A stretch of DNA of 64,000 bases from contig JACPBS010000005.1 in assembly GCA_016180195.1 (NCBI GenBank), positions 44,262 through 108,261 of the forward strand, written 5' to 3'. This DNA comes from Candidatus Woesearchaeota archaeon (GTDB lineage: Archaea; Nanobdellota; Nanobdellia; Woesearchaeales; UBA10216). A model generated the notes under the pieces. It had not been told where the DNA came from. It was given only the letters and a program-made list of their open reading frames with translations, and did no database searches. Shown one piece after another: positions 36,049 to 44,683 of the stretch. Position 1 is the first letter of the stretch; each line of letters starts with the position of its first letter. Made by a program: the position numbers and the translations under genes.

Positions 36049-36372
36049 TTATTCTTCTCCGAAATCTTCTGTGTCTTCTATTTCTTCGTCGGATCCCTCT
36101 TCTTCCTCGGATTCTTCTCCGGACTCCTGTTCTTCGTTAGATTCCTCTTTCTTTCCAAGCACTTCTGCGAATCCAACGCTTCCTAGGACTTTTGTTATTT
36201 TGATCCGTACATTGTCTCCTTTCCTTGTGTTAGGGACGAAAAGAACAAATCCTTCCCTCTTGGCGATCCCATCTCCTTTTTTCCCTACTGCCTCAATCTC
36301 TACTTCCATCTCATCGCCAACCCTCACTGGGGCTGCTTTTCCTCTGAAACCTCCTCCTCTGTCACCCTGCAT
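36049..36372 (-). CDS. TRAM-domain protein with acidic tail
   Basis: Residues about 15-75 form a TRAM beta-barrel (VRVGDEMEVEIEAVGKKGDGIAKREGFVLFVPNTRKGDNVRIKITKVLGSVGFAEVLG), an RNA-binding fold common as small stand-alone proteins in archaea, some acting as cold-shock-type RNA chaperones. A Gly/Arg-containing N-terminus and a 30-residue, nearly all Glu/Ser/Asp C-terminal tail flank it. GGAGGAG at 36379-36385 fixes the start at 36372 and excludes the longer ORF. Confidence 0.9.
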   Translation of the reverse strand: MQGDRGGGFRGKAAPVRVGDEMEVEIEAVGKKGDGIAKREGFVLFVPNTRKGDNVRIKITKVLGSVGFAEVLGKKEESNEEQESGEESEEEEGSDEEIEDTEDFGEE

Positions 36373-36496
36373 AAGATTCTCCTCCAAATTTTTTTTTTTA
36401 TTGCTCAAAGGGGCTTAATGCCCAAGAGTTTGCTCCGATTGGAATTTTTCATTTTTAAATCATTTTCGTTTATATATAAATTTTTCCATTCACTAC

Positions 36497-36510
36497 TTGT
36501 TAATTAACAA
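36497..36510. promoter_or_regulatory. Perfect 14-bp palindrome between divergent genes
   Basis: TTGTTAATTAACAA sits between the TRAM gene and the gene at 36555. It lies upstream of a TTTTATAAT box (about 36525), so it could be an activator site or operator. No regulator is assigned. Confidence 0.35.
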
Positions 36511-36554
36511 TCCTTGTGAAAATAATTTTATAATCATAATGCAGAACTGTTTGC

Positions 36555-37049
36555 ATGTCTGATTTTGACCTCGGTTACTTTTATTACCTTCATGATAAGA
36601 ATGAAGAATCTAGGGAACTGGAGGAAAGCGGTCAGGTTTTTTTCAGGACAGCAATTACCCTTTCAGTCATCTCAATACTGCTTTGGCTGCTTTTCAGGAA
36701 ATCAGAATTGCTTATTTTGCTTTCAGTTGCTATTGGTTTGTTCATTCTTGCCAAGAGCAGGCAGGCTAAAATGGAAAATATAGGCAGCCGTAGCATTCCT
36801 GATAGGCCTCTTCTGGTCGAGCTTCACAAGGGGGATCTGCACAACAGGTTTTCAGGGGAAATAAGTTCCAACCATTCTGAGAAAGATAAAATTGCAAGGA
36901 TAATCTTGGCCAATTCAGGCTCGGATATAAATCAGGTTTACCTGATCTACACGAAGTCGGGAGGGACTTTTGAGGCCGAGCATTTCGTGAGGGTGGTCCA
37001 TGGGCTGAAGAAGCACGGCCTCAGGGTCACTAAGACTGTTTCCCTGTAA
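36555..37049 (+). CDS. Hypothetical protein with two membrane helices
   Basis: The 164-residue protein has a short acidic N-terminus, two closely spaced hydrophobic helices (about 30-46 and 50-66) and a soluble C-terminal domain of about 90 residues with DKIARIILANSGSDINQVYLIYTKSGGTFEAEHFVRVVHGLKKHGLRV. I do not recognise the domain. A TATA-like box about 28 bp upstream suggests a leaderless start. It converges with radA with a 4-bp gap. Confidence 0.72.
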   Translation: MSDFDLGYFYYLHDKNEESRELEESGQVFFRTAITLSVISILLWLLFRKSELLILLSVAIGLFILAKSRQAKMENIGSRSIPDRPLLVELHKGDLHNRFSGEISSNHSEKDKIARIILANSGSDINQVYLIYTKSGGTFEAEHFVRVVHGLKKHGLRVTKTVSL

Positions 37050-37053
37050 TAAA

Positions 37054-38040
37054 TTATAAGTCTCTGACACCAGTCTCATCAACCATGAATGCGCATTCCG
37101 CTTCCGGAAGATTCGGGCTATCCACAAGCTTTGCAACCCTGCTTCCCTTTTTCCCTCTTCTCAGGTAAACCCTGTAGGTGCTATTGTGGCTGACAATATG
37201 CCCGCCTATCGCTTCTGTCGGGTCACCAAAGAACACGTCAGGCTTTGCCATAACCTGGTTAGTTACGTAAACGCATAAATTGTAGGTTGTCGCAAGCTTC
37301 ATTAACGAGTGCATGTGCTTGTTCAGCTTCTGTTGCCTGTCTGCAAGCGTCCCCCTTCCAACAAATTCTGCCCTGAAATGGGCTGTTAGCGAATCAACGA
37401 TAACCAGCTTTACATTCATCCCTTTTTTTATCAGGTCTTCGACCTTCTCGGTAAGAAGCATCTGATGGTCTGAGTTGAATGCCCTGGCAGTCTTAATGTT
37501 CTTCAGCACCTGTTCCTGATGCAGCATTTCCTTTGAAATCTGGTTTATCCTTTCAGGCCTGAAGGTGGATTCAGTGTCTATGAATACTGCAACATATTCG
37601 GGGTTAAGCTTCTGCAAATTTACGCATAGGGTGTGTGCTAGCTGGCTTTTTCCTGCACCGTAGGCACCAAAGCATTCTGTTATCGCTCCTGTTTCGAAGC
37701 CGCCTCCAAGAAGGTTGTCAAGTGCAGCGCTCCCGGTTTTTATACGGGTTATGTTTTCCCTTCTCTTCAGGACTTCGTCTGCGCTTTCAAATCCCATCTC
37801 CATATTTTCCCTTGCAGCGTTTATGACCTTTCTTGCAGCCAGTTCGGTTAGGCCCGAAGCCTCAATTATCTCTCCTGGGGTGGCAACAGCTATGCTCAGC
37901 ATCGTGTCATAACCTGTCATTGCAAGCTTTTCAGCGGTTGCAGCTCCTACTCCGGGCAGCTTTAAAAGTTCTGATGATCTTATTGGCGCGTTTTCAGGAA
38001 TATAATCATCCTGTTCTTCAATCACCTGTCTTTTTTTCAT
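37054..38040 (-). CDS. radA: DNA repair and recombination protein RadA
   Basis: RadA is the archaeal strand-exchange recombinase. The 328-residue protein has the N-terminal helix-hairpin-helix domain ([21 protein letters not shown]), polymerisation-motif region, Walker A GAYGAGKS (125-132), [42 protein letters not shown] and L2-region [23 protein letters not shown]. Walker A has Tyr-Gly-Ala where GEFGSGKT is usual, which keeps the key Lys-Ser. It is followed upstream (minus strand) by a small conserved gene in the same direction. Confidence 0.97.
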   Translation of the reverse strand: MKKRQVIEEQDDYIPENAPIRSSELLKLPGVGAATAEKLAMTGYDTMLSIAVATPGEIIEASGLTELAARKVINAARENMEMGFESADEVLKRRENITRIKTGSAALDNLLGGGFETGAITECFGAYGAGKSQLAHTLCVNLQKLNPEYVAVFIDTESTFRPERINQISKEMLHQEQVLKNIKTARAFNSDHQMLLTEKVEDLIKKGMNVKLVIVDSLTAHFRAEFVGRGTLADRQQKLNKHMHSLMKLATTYNLCVYVTNQVMAKPDVFFGDPTEAIGGHIVSHNSTYRVYLRRGKKGSRVAKLVDSPNLPEAECAFMVDETGVRDL

Positions 38041-38052
38041 TCTTTATCACCC

Positions 38053-38340
38053 TCACATGATTTCTTCGATTGCAATTGAATCCTCTTTTTCCTGGAAGTT
38101 CTCATTTGTCAGCAAGTATTCATACGCCTTGTTTAGCACTAGTGCTGCTTTTGGAAGGTCGTTTAGCCTGAGAGAACCAGTTGATTTCCAGGTTTCACCA
38201 TCTTTATATCTTCGTTCGAGCTGCACGCTTGCGTAGGAGCCCTTTGATGTTTCATTTCTCCATATAGTGGCAATTACTGCGCCAGCCTTGAATTTTTTCT
38301 CTGGCAATTGCTTGCCTGTATTGCCTGTTTTGTTTTCCAT
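38053..38340 (-). CDS. Small conserved protein next to radA, possible nucleic-acid binding
   Basis: The 95-residue protein has a strand-rich core (FKAGAVIATIWRNETSKGSYASVQLERRYKDGETWKSTGSLRLNDLPKAALVLNKAYEYLL). The pattern of a short basic beta-sheet followed by one helix resembles small proteins I have seen near recombination or phage genes, and could bind single-stranded DNA; this is unproven. GGAGG and AGGAGG precede the ATG. It is 12 bp upstream of radA and likely co-transcribed, from TATATAAAAC near 38450. Confidence 0.75.
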   Translation of the reverse strand: MENKTGNTGKQLPEKKFKAGAVIATIWRNETSKGSYASVQLERRYKDGETWKSTGSLRLNDLPKAALVLNKAYEYLLTNENFQEKEDSIAIEEIM

Positions 38341-38617
38341 TTTTGCCTCCTTCCTCCAGCCATTGCGGTCGGCCCATTATTCGGGTTCGGGTTTTGTTTC
38401 AACTTTCTCGGCATCTGCCTAAAAGCGGAGTAAGTTTTATGGTCAGGGAATTGTTTTATATACTTTGCGCGGCCATGTCCAGTGTCCAGTGCAATTTGTC
38501 TGGCATTACCTGGGTTTCCGTCATTTCCATGTTCATATGCGTTTTCAAGGTTACCAGTCCAAATTGTGTAGTAGTAAATAACGAAAAATTTATAAATTGC
38601 GGATTTTTTTTTGCGCC

Positions 38618-39787
38618 ATGCACAAATCAGGCATTATTCTGTTTGGGCCTGGAAAGATCGGCCTCGAATTCTTGAATAAGGTCATGCATGATCCTAATCT
38701 GGGTTTGGTGGCTTTGGTTGATGGTTCAGGCTATTTTTCAAATAATGGTTATCTTAACGGTGCTGAACTTGCAGGTGCAATTACGCACAAACTTAATGGC
38801 GGCAAATTCAATGGCGTGCCATTGGCAGGGATACAGACAATTCAGCACAATCCAGCTTATGGACCTTATTTGGCGGCTCAAATTACCTTGGATAAGATTG
38901 TGTCAGGAAAGGAAAATATAATTGTTGTTGACGCAGCTGATAGCGACCATACCGCTTTGGCTCTTGCATCTGCTTTGATTAAAGGCATTAAGGTTGTCTC
39001 TGCAAATAAAGCTCCTTTTGCAGTCCCAAACATCGGGAATATCTTCATGTCTTCTTCGGTTAATAGGCTATATTTTGGTGTTTTGGAGGGAACTGTCATT
39101 AACAGGGCAACTGTTGGTGCAAATTTGGGTGTTCCGGAAGCTTTGCTTGAAATTTTATCCCAGCATCCGGATTCCCTTTCAATAAGAATGGCTCCAAGCG
39201 GCACTTTGAACTTCGCTGCCAGTTATTTTGGAGGGATTTCTGAAGGATTTGATGCAGCAATCCATAATGGATATGCAGAGCCATATCCTTATATTGATGC
39301 TTCAGGTATTGATGTTCTAAGGAAGGCTACTATTCTTGCCCGCACTATAGCCACGTACTTATGTATCCCGTTCTATCAGATATCTGTTTCCCATGAGTCG
39401 TTTTTGGAAAAGGCCATTACCCTGCATCAATCAAGGGTTCAGACATGCGATTGTGATTTTGAGGGCTTGAAATCATCCAGGGGAGATGAATTTGTGGAGT
39501 GTATTAGATCATTGGATATGGACTTTGAACTTTTGGGATCAGGCGGAAATTTAAGGTACGTTGCGGACGTAGTTCTTGACAGAGGCTCTATATCTATCAG
39601 AACCGGTCTTCTTTCTTTTAGTCCTGACACATACTTGGGATCTTTGAAGGGGCCTGATAACCTGTTTCAGTTTTATGTCAACAATGTAGGGACACCGGCG
39701 AGGGTGATAGGTCCGGGGCCTGGAGCTGGAATAGGTCATACTGCACAGGCTTTATACGAAGGGGTTCTGAAGCACAATTTGAAATGA
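38618..39787 (+). CDS. hom: Homoserine dehydrogenase
   Basis: Reduces aspartate semialdehyde to homoserine for threonine and methionine synthesis. The protein (about 389 residues) has a nucleotide-binding start (IILFGPGKIGLEFL), VVDAADSDHTALALASALIKGIKVVSANKAPFA, the catalytic-domain stretch SGTLNFAASYF and GYAEPYPYIDASGIDVLRKATILAR, the family signature. The C-terminal GPGPGAGIGHTAQALYEGVL also fits. AATTTATAAAT about 25 bp upstream indicates a leaderless ATG at 38618. It overlaps the aspartate kinase gene by four bases. Confidence 0.87.
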   Translation: MHKSGIILFGPGKIGLEFLNKVMHDPNLGLVALVDGSGYFSNNGYLNGAELAGAITHKLNGGKFNGVPLAGIQTIQHNPAYGPYLAAQITLDKIVSGKENIIVVDAADSDHTALALASALIKGIKVVSANKAPFAVPNIGNIFMSSSVNRLYFGVLEGTVINRATVGANLGVPEALLEILSQHPDSLSIRMAPSGTLNFAASYFGGISEGFDAAIHNGYAEPYPYIDASGIDVLRKATILARTIATYLCIPFYQISVSHESFLEKAITLHQSRVQTCDCDFEGLKSSRGDEFVECIRSLDMDFELLGSGGNLRYVADVVLDRGSISIRTGLLSFSPDTYLGSLKGPDNLFQFYVNNVGTPARVIGPGPGAGIGHTAQALYEGVLKHNLK

Positions 39788-41358
39788 ATTACGCCATTCT
39801 TAAATTTGGGGGTAGCTGTTTCTCTACTTTGGAAAGGACTTTGCAGACTCTGGGTATAATAAAATATCATCATGATCGCGGCGATAACCCCGTTGTTGTG
39901 GTTTCTGCAGTTGGTGTTCCTAAAGGATCGGATAAGCCAAAGACCACTGATAAGCTTCTTAGGGTTGTCTCGCTTTTGTATGATTTGCATCAATATGACA
40001 GGGCCCTGGATTTGGTCCGGGAAGTGAAATCCCCTTATCTGGAACAAGGAATAAGTTTTGGCTGCACTGATGATGATTTTATTGCTCTCGGGAGGCTTGA
40101 GCATGTTTGCAGCACGCGAGGATCTGCTGATTTTTCATCGGGCTTGAAGTCGAATTTTTTTGAATCGAACATTCCGGAAGGGATGCTTCGTTCTGCATTG
40201 TTGGATGAGTTTGTGAAAGGAGGGGAGATCGGAACATCAATGTTGATAACGAGGGGTTTGGAAAGCATGGGGATTCCTTCGGTTGCAGTTTATTCCCCGG
40301 ATGCAGGCTTTATCTCGGATTCGCAGTTCACGAACGCAAGTCTTCTGAAGTCCAGCCTTGATTCCGAAATTGCACGTGAATTCATAAGGCTGTCAGGAAG
40401 GAATAAGGGAAGCGTTCTGGTTTACCAGGGGTTTATAGCCAAGGATATGCACGGTAACAGCACAACTCTTGGAAGGGATGGTTCAACTGCAACTGCATTG
40501 GCTATTGGATCTGCGATAAATGCCAGGTCCATAATCATATATTCTGATGACCAGGTGCTTCCCATTGATCCCAAAATAATTCCCAACAATACCCCAATAG
40601 ACCAGTTATGCTATTCTGAGATGGCCGCACTTGCTTATAATGGATTGAAAGTGTTTCCTCTTAGCATGCTTTCAGTCCTTGTTCAGAAGCAAAGGCTTCC
40701 GCCAATTTACATGAGAAGCGTTGAAAGGCCGGACGATGTTGGTACGCTGATAAAGAACAATGCCAAATATTCAGGGGTTGCACGCGCAATGGCTGTGAGG
40801 AGGAATATTGGCTACAGGGAGTTTTTTATTGATAATGAAGGGCAGAAAGAAAGGCTAATCTCCACTATAAATGAATATGATGGCGTTTCAATCCTGAAAC
40901 ATGTTGATGAGGTTGATCCAAGAGGCAGGAAGCTCTATTTTGTTTATCAGTTTGATCCAAGATTCATTGATGTGCTTAGGGAGGATCCTGAGCGGATGCA
41001 AAATATTTCTGATAAGGTAAGCACATCCGACCCCGAATTTCCTTCTGATCTAGGCAGATATTTCAAGGAGACTCTGTTCCTTCATCTTAAGCAGGCATAT
41101 GGAAGTTCCTTCAGGGATGGGGTTATTCAGCTTCATAATGCAAGCATACTTACGATTGTTGGCAGTGATCTTGGAAAATCATATGATGCGATTTCCAGGG
41201 TGATGGCAATCATAGGAAGGGTTCAGCCTCATCAGAAGCTCCAGCATACTGTTCACAGGTTTCCTATAGTTAGGGAGGCTGATTATATCCAGCTTGTTAT
41301 TCCAAGGGGGCTTGAGAATGTGGCTGCAGAAATATACAATGAGCTTTACAGGGCCTGA
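39784..41358 (+). CDS. lysC: Aspartate kinase
   Basis: Phosphorylates aspartate, the first step to homoserine. The 524-residue protein has KFGGSCFS, VVVVSAVGV, GGEIGTSMLITRGLESMG, LGRDGSTATALAIGSAI and VFPLSMLSVLVQKQRLPPIYMRS. The C-terminal part (about 340-524) is ACT-domain-like, with ILTIVGSDLGKS. It starts inside the homoserine dehydrogenase stop codon, so the pair acts like a split ThrA. Other genes of the pathway are not in the window. Confidence 0.9.
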   Translation: MNYAILKFGGSCFSTLERTLQTLGIIKYHHDRGDNPVVVVSAVGVPKGSDKPKTTDKLLRVVSLLYDLHQYDRALDLVREVKSPYLEQGISFGCTDDDFIALGRLEHVCSTRGSADFSSGLKSNFFESNIPEGMLRSALLDEFVKGGEIGTSMLITRGLESMGIPSVAVYSPDAGFISDSQFTNASLLKSSLDSEIAREFIRLSGRNKGSVLVYQGFIAKDMHGNSTTLGRDGSTATALAIGSAINARSIIIYSDDQVLPIDPKIIPNNTPIDQLCYSEMAALAYNGLKVFPLSMLSVLVQKQRLPPIYMRSVERPDDVGTLIKNNAKYSGVARAMAVRRNIGYREFFIDNEGQKERLISTINEYDGVSILKHVDEVDPRGRKLYFVYQFDPRFIDVLREDPERMQNISDKVSTSDPEFPSDLGRYFKETLFLHLKQAYGSSFRDGVIQLHNASILTIVGSDLGKSYDAISRVMAIIGRVQPHQKLQHTVHRFPIVREADYIQLVIPRGLENVAAEIYNELYRA

Positions 41359-42365
41359 TTGTCGTTCCTTAGCTGCTCTATTTCCCTTTCAAGCCTTTCT
41401 ATTTCCGGTTGCGGGTCAGGGTTTACAATAACATGGTTTGCTATTATCTCCACCCTGTTGAACATCTCGTTTTTCGATGCCCTTCCCCGTATCTTCACGT
41501 TTGATCCGAGCACCTCGTTCCTTATGTTCTCAAAGAGCTCTGGTGCATCCTTGTACTGGAGAAGTTCTTCATGGCTCTTTCCAAGCAGGTTTTGTGCTTG
41601 GTCCCTGAAGAACACTGCTCTTATGCTGTCAGTTCCGTCGTCAATGAATCCGTTAAGAACGTAAGAGTATTCTGGCTTTGTGATGCCGTGCTGCTCGCAG
41701 ACAGGCCCTTTTTCTGATTGCCTTAGTTTTTTCCCGCATCCGCATACCTCGAAATATCTTGGCTCAAATACCTGGATTAGGGTTGCGATTACTTCTACCG
41801 AATTTTCTGTGCCTTCAAGCTGTGATAGCTGTTTTCTTGCAGATGCCTGCGGCTTTATTTCCACGTTAACTGTTTCCCCTTCCGGGTTTATTATTAGCTT
41901 TCCCCGTTCATTGAGGTGTATCTCGTTTGATGAGTTCCTGTCCTTTACATAGCCGCCCTTTATCTTTATTATGTCACCTGGCTTGATCTTCGACGAGTTG
42001 TCAGCCTGGCCTCCCCAAAGGACTATTCGTATCTGCCCGGTCTCGTCTGCAGCCATCAGTGATGAAAGCTTTCCTTCCCTTCCGTTGCTGTTGAATGTCC
42101 TTGTTTCGTATATTGCAGTTGCCTTTGCAATTATTTCCACATCCCTCATGCCTGAGAGTATGTTCTTTATTTCAAGCTTTCCTGATTGCTGCTCAAAGAG
42201 CCTTATGCCGAGCTCATTTGCAAGTATGTGGGCTGCCCCCTCCCTGCTGACAAGCCCTGAAAGCTGCTTTACCTTGCTCTCGACCTTGTTCCTTATTTCT
42301 TCCTCATCAAGCCCTGATTTTTCCTTGATCTTTGCTACAAGCTCGTCAAATGAGAATTTAAGCAT
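41346..42365 (-). CDS. rpa: Replication protein A (single-chain, OB folds with zinc finger)
   Basis: Single-stranded DNA-binding protein for replication and repair. The 339-residue protein has an N-terminal helical region, an OB fold (about 70-165: VEIIAKATAIYETRTFNSNGREGKLSSLMAADETGQIRIVLWG), and a second OB fold interrupted by a zinc finger (CGCGKKLRQSEKGPVCEQHG). The last 25 residues are a coiled coil (PEIERLEREIEQLRND). A TATA-like box (42382-42396) supports the ATG at 42365. The 3' end overlaps the aspartate kinase by 13 bp. Confidence 0.92.
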   Translation of the reverse strand: MLKFSFDELVAKIKEKSGLDEEEIRNKVESKVKQLSGLVSREGAAHILANELGIRLFEQQSGKLEIKNILSGMRDVEIIAKATAIYETRTFNSNGREGKLSSLMAADETGQIRIVLWGGQADNSSKIKPGDIIKIKGGYVKDRNSSNEIHLNERGKLIINPEGETVNVEIKPQASARKQLSQLEGTENSVEVIATLIQVFEPRYFEVCGCGKKLRQSEKGPVCEQHGITKPEYSYVLNGFIDDGTDSIRAVFFRDQAQNLLGKSHEELLQYKDAPELFENIRNEVLGSNVKIRGRASKNEMFNRVEIIANHVIVNPDPQPEIERLEREIEQLRNDNQAL

Positions 42366-42406
42366 GAAGTGAAAAGGCAAGATAAATATAAATAAGTTGT
42401 GGTAAT

Positions 42407-43699
42407 CTAGTTGAGATATTCGCTCACATCAGCTTTTCTTGCCTTCTCAACGTAGTTGTTGTCTGTGCATTTGCATCCGTTATAATACCTGAATGCGTAA
42501 TCCCACTTCTTGTATTTCCCTTTGCAGGAATAGCATTCCTCGTTGTCAATTCTTCCTTGCTTTTCCTTCTGCTCATATTCGAGATAGCCTGCCTTAAGAT
42601 ACATTATCCCTGCCTCTATGTTGCATTCCATGTCATCTATCGTTTTTCCCGAGCATGATTCGGTCCCTGTGCATATCTGGCTGCTTGACGGGTCGTATTT
42701 TATTGTCCCGATGCACTGCTTGTGTGCGCATGTGTTTATCTGCATTATTCCTGTTGAGCAGCCATTGTCGCCTTTTTTCACGTTTCCTTTTGAATCTGTA
42801 TGCTGGAATGTGAATCCGCTTTCGATTGCTGCTATTTTAAGTGCAGCTTCTTTAGGCACTCCTTGCTTTTCTGAAATTTGCTTTATTACCTCAATCTCAC
42901 TTATTGCGATTGGAATGGGCTCTTTTGAAATGGCGAACCTTATTTCTTCGTTCCCTTTTTTTGCGCAGATTTTGACTGGTTTCGAACTTTCAGGGTGTTG
43001 GCCGCAGCCGACTTCAAGTATTGCATTGCCTGCTTTTTGGTTGTTGGATTCCATCATGCATTCTTCGAAGTCGTCATTTCTGAGGCATTCCTCGGTCAGG
43101 CTTTTTGCCTTTGCAGCTATGTCGTCATATGGCGAGAAATCGTTTTGAATGGCGATCCTGAAAGAGGGTATTATGGAATAGTATATGGAGTCTTTCTTTC
43201 CATTGCCTTGGAGCGCCATGGGCTTGCTTGAGGATATGTAAATATCGCTGTCGGCGAATGAGTATCTGTATTCAGAGGGCATCTCTGCTTCCATGTAGTT
43301 CAGGTAGTAATGTTTAAGCTTTCTTGAGATGGCTGTTTCAAGCCCTTTTTTTGCATCTTTTGAGGAAGGGAAGCATTCCTTTTCCCCGTTTTTCCACATG
43401 TTGAATCCTTCAAAGCTGCCGCATGGTGATTTGCCGCTATACCCGCCATTTCTTTCGATTTCGGCCAACGCCATCCCTGCAGACAGCCTTGCAGCCTCTT
43501 CTGCATAATACATTGCCTTTTCCCCTTCTGCATACATTGCAAATAATTCAAACTGCCTTTCGCCTACCGTTTTGCCTTTGGATACCTTGTCGAATTTCAC
43601 CTCCTTGTCAATCAGGAGGTAAGAGATCATTGTCAGGCTTAGCATGAACACCAGCGTGACTATTATTGCTGTTTGTTCTCCTTTTTTTCCTATTATCAT
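42407..43699 (-). CDS. Membrane-anchored protein with lytic-transglycosylase-like (SLT) domain
   Basis: The 430-residue protein has a class III-like N-terminus (GKKGEQTAIIVTLVFMLSLTMISYLLI), an extracellular helical region, and a C-terminal domain (about 280-420) of the lysozyme/SLT type: ISEKQGVPKEAALKIAAIESGF with Glu293 at the catalytic position, then CSTGIMQINT (about 314-323). The domain has many Cys, suggesting disulfides. It is the last gene of the pilin-like operon. An archaeon without murein has no obvious substrate, so it may act on bacterial walls or have another glycan or structural role. Confidence 0.85.
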   Translation of the reverse strand: MIIGKKGEQTAIIVTLVFMLSLTMISYLLIDKEVKFDKVSKGKTVGERQFELFAMYAEGEKAMYYAEEAARLSAGMALAEIERNGGYSGKSPCGSFEGFNMWKNGEKECFPSSKDAKKGLETAISRKLKHYYLNYMEAEMPSEYRYSFADSDIYISSSKPMALQGNGKKDSIYYSIIPSFRIAIQNDFSPYDDIAAKAKSLTEECLRNDDFEECMMESNNQKAGNAILEVGCGQHPESSKPVKICAKKGNEEIRFAISKEPIPIAISEIEVIKQISEKQGVPKEAALKIAAIESGFTFQHTDSKGNVKKGDNGCSTGIMQINTCAHKQCIGTIKYDPSSSQICTGTESCSGKTIDDMECNIEAGIMYLKAGYLEYEQKEKQGRIDNEECYSCKGKYKKWDYAFRYYNGCKCTDNNYVEKARKADVSEYLN

Positions 43700-43700
43700 T

Positions 43701-44249
43701 TTAGTAGTTGGTCTTTTTCACTGTTCTCTGTATCATCTTTATGCTGTTGGACGGTTTCGTGGTGGGTATTTGGATTTCTGATCTTGGTGCTGTTGCGAGT
43801 TCGCCTGGGCCTGCCATCTTACATTCTAGTGATTGTTTTGTCCATTCTGTGTTAAGCCAAATCTTCTTGCCTTTGTTGTCTTCAATCTCAAGAATCACGC
43901 ATTTGTTTTCGTATGTTTTAAGGTAATCTGCTGCTGCTTCATCAATTTCGGCACTTAGCTCGTTGAATCTTGATTCGTCGTTTGCAGTCCATGAGTCATG
44001 TAGCTCTTGTATTAGCGCAGTCGTGGTTTCATGCCTTACAGTAGTGCTTTTCAGGAAGTTAAGCTGGTTTATGATAGTGATGTACTCATCAGATCTCTTT
44101 ACGTCGCTCCCTATTATGAATCCTTTTTTGGTTATCTGGTTCAGCATTCCGGGCCTGGATAGCGATGATAGTAGGAGTATTATCACTGCTGCTGTGAACG
44201 CGATTGTGGCCAGGATTATTATTGCAGGGCTTATTCCTTTCTTTTTCAT
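43701..44249 (-). CDS. Pilin-like secreted protein (class III signal), operon gene 10
   Basis: The 182-residue protein starts MKKKGISPAIIILATIAFTAAVIILLL, the short basic stretch plus 20-residue hydrophobic helix of archaeal type IV pilin-like proteins. The rest is a soluble ectodomain with few cysteines. I recognise no fold. It is one base from the SLT gene and overlaps the upstream gene by four bases, so it is clearly in the operon. Confidence 0.78.
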   Translation of the reverse strand: MKKKGISPAIIILATIAFTAAVIILLLSSLSRPGMLNQITKKGFIIGSDVKRSDEYITIINQLNFLKSTTVRHETTTALIQELHDSWTANDESRFNELSAEIDEAAADYLKTYENKCVILEIEDNKGKKIWLNTEWTKQSLECKMAGPGELATAPRSEIQIPTTKPSNSIKMIQRTVKKTNY

Positions 44250-44683
44250 TCTATTGCCTCAATCTTCCCGGGTTTTCCCCTGCCTTCCTCAATCAGGTAA
44301 GTTTCCTTTTCATTTTTGTGCGCATCAAAACCCACCCGTGGCCTCATTCTTACGAACCATTTCTGGTTGTAGTACATCTCGTGTTCCCCGTATCTTATTG
44401 ATGCGCTTATTACTGTACGGTTGCCGAAATCAATTTCCCTGTCAACATCCTTTGAAACCTCTATGTTCCCCACTTGAAGCCTCCCGGTATCCTTTTCAAC
44501 CTTGGAGATCTCATTAATCAGCCTGTTTGAGATGATTTGTAGTTCAGCGTCCTCTATCTGTATTTTTTTTTCAGTGTAGATGAAGAATATTGCGGTTGTT
44601 ATGACAACTACGTATATGAGGTACGCGATTGTCATGATGTGGACAAGGTTCTCGTCTATCTGGCCATGTTTTCTGCTTCGCAT
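44246..44683 (-). CDS. Membrane-anchored hypothetical protein, operon gene 9
   Basis: The start MRSRKHGQIDENLVHIMTIAYLIYVVVITTAIFFIY gives a basic N-terminus and one helix, followed by a 100-residue ectodomain. The ATG at 44683 is preferred to the one at 44728, because it leaves a short basic head like that of the neighbours. It overlaps gene 8 by 28 bp. No known domain is seen. Confidence 0.72.
   Translation of the reverse strand: MRSRKHGQIDENLVHIMTIAYLIYVVVITTAIFFIYTEKKIQIEDAELQIISNRLINEISKVEKDTGRLQVGNIEVSKDVDREIDFGNRTVISASIRYGEHEMYYNQKWFVRMRPRVGFDAHKNEKETYLIEEGRGKPGKIEAIE

Noticed and set aside
38343-38675. A plus-strand ORF of 110 codons upstream of homoserine dehydrogenase.
   Set aside because: It covers the promoter of the neighbouring genes and overlaps the dehydrogenase in another frame; the product has no recognisable features.
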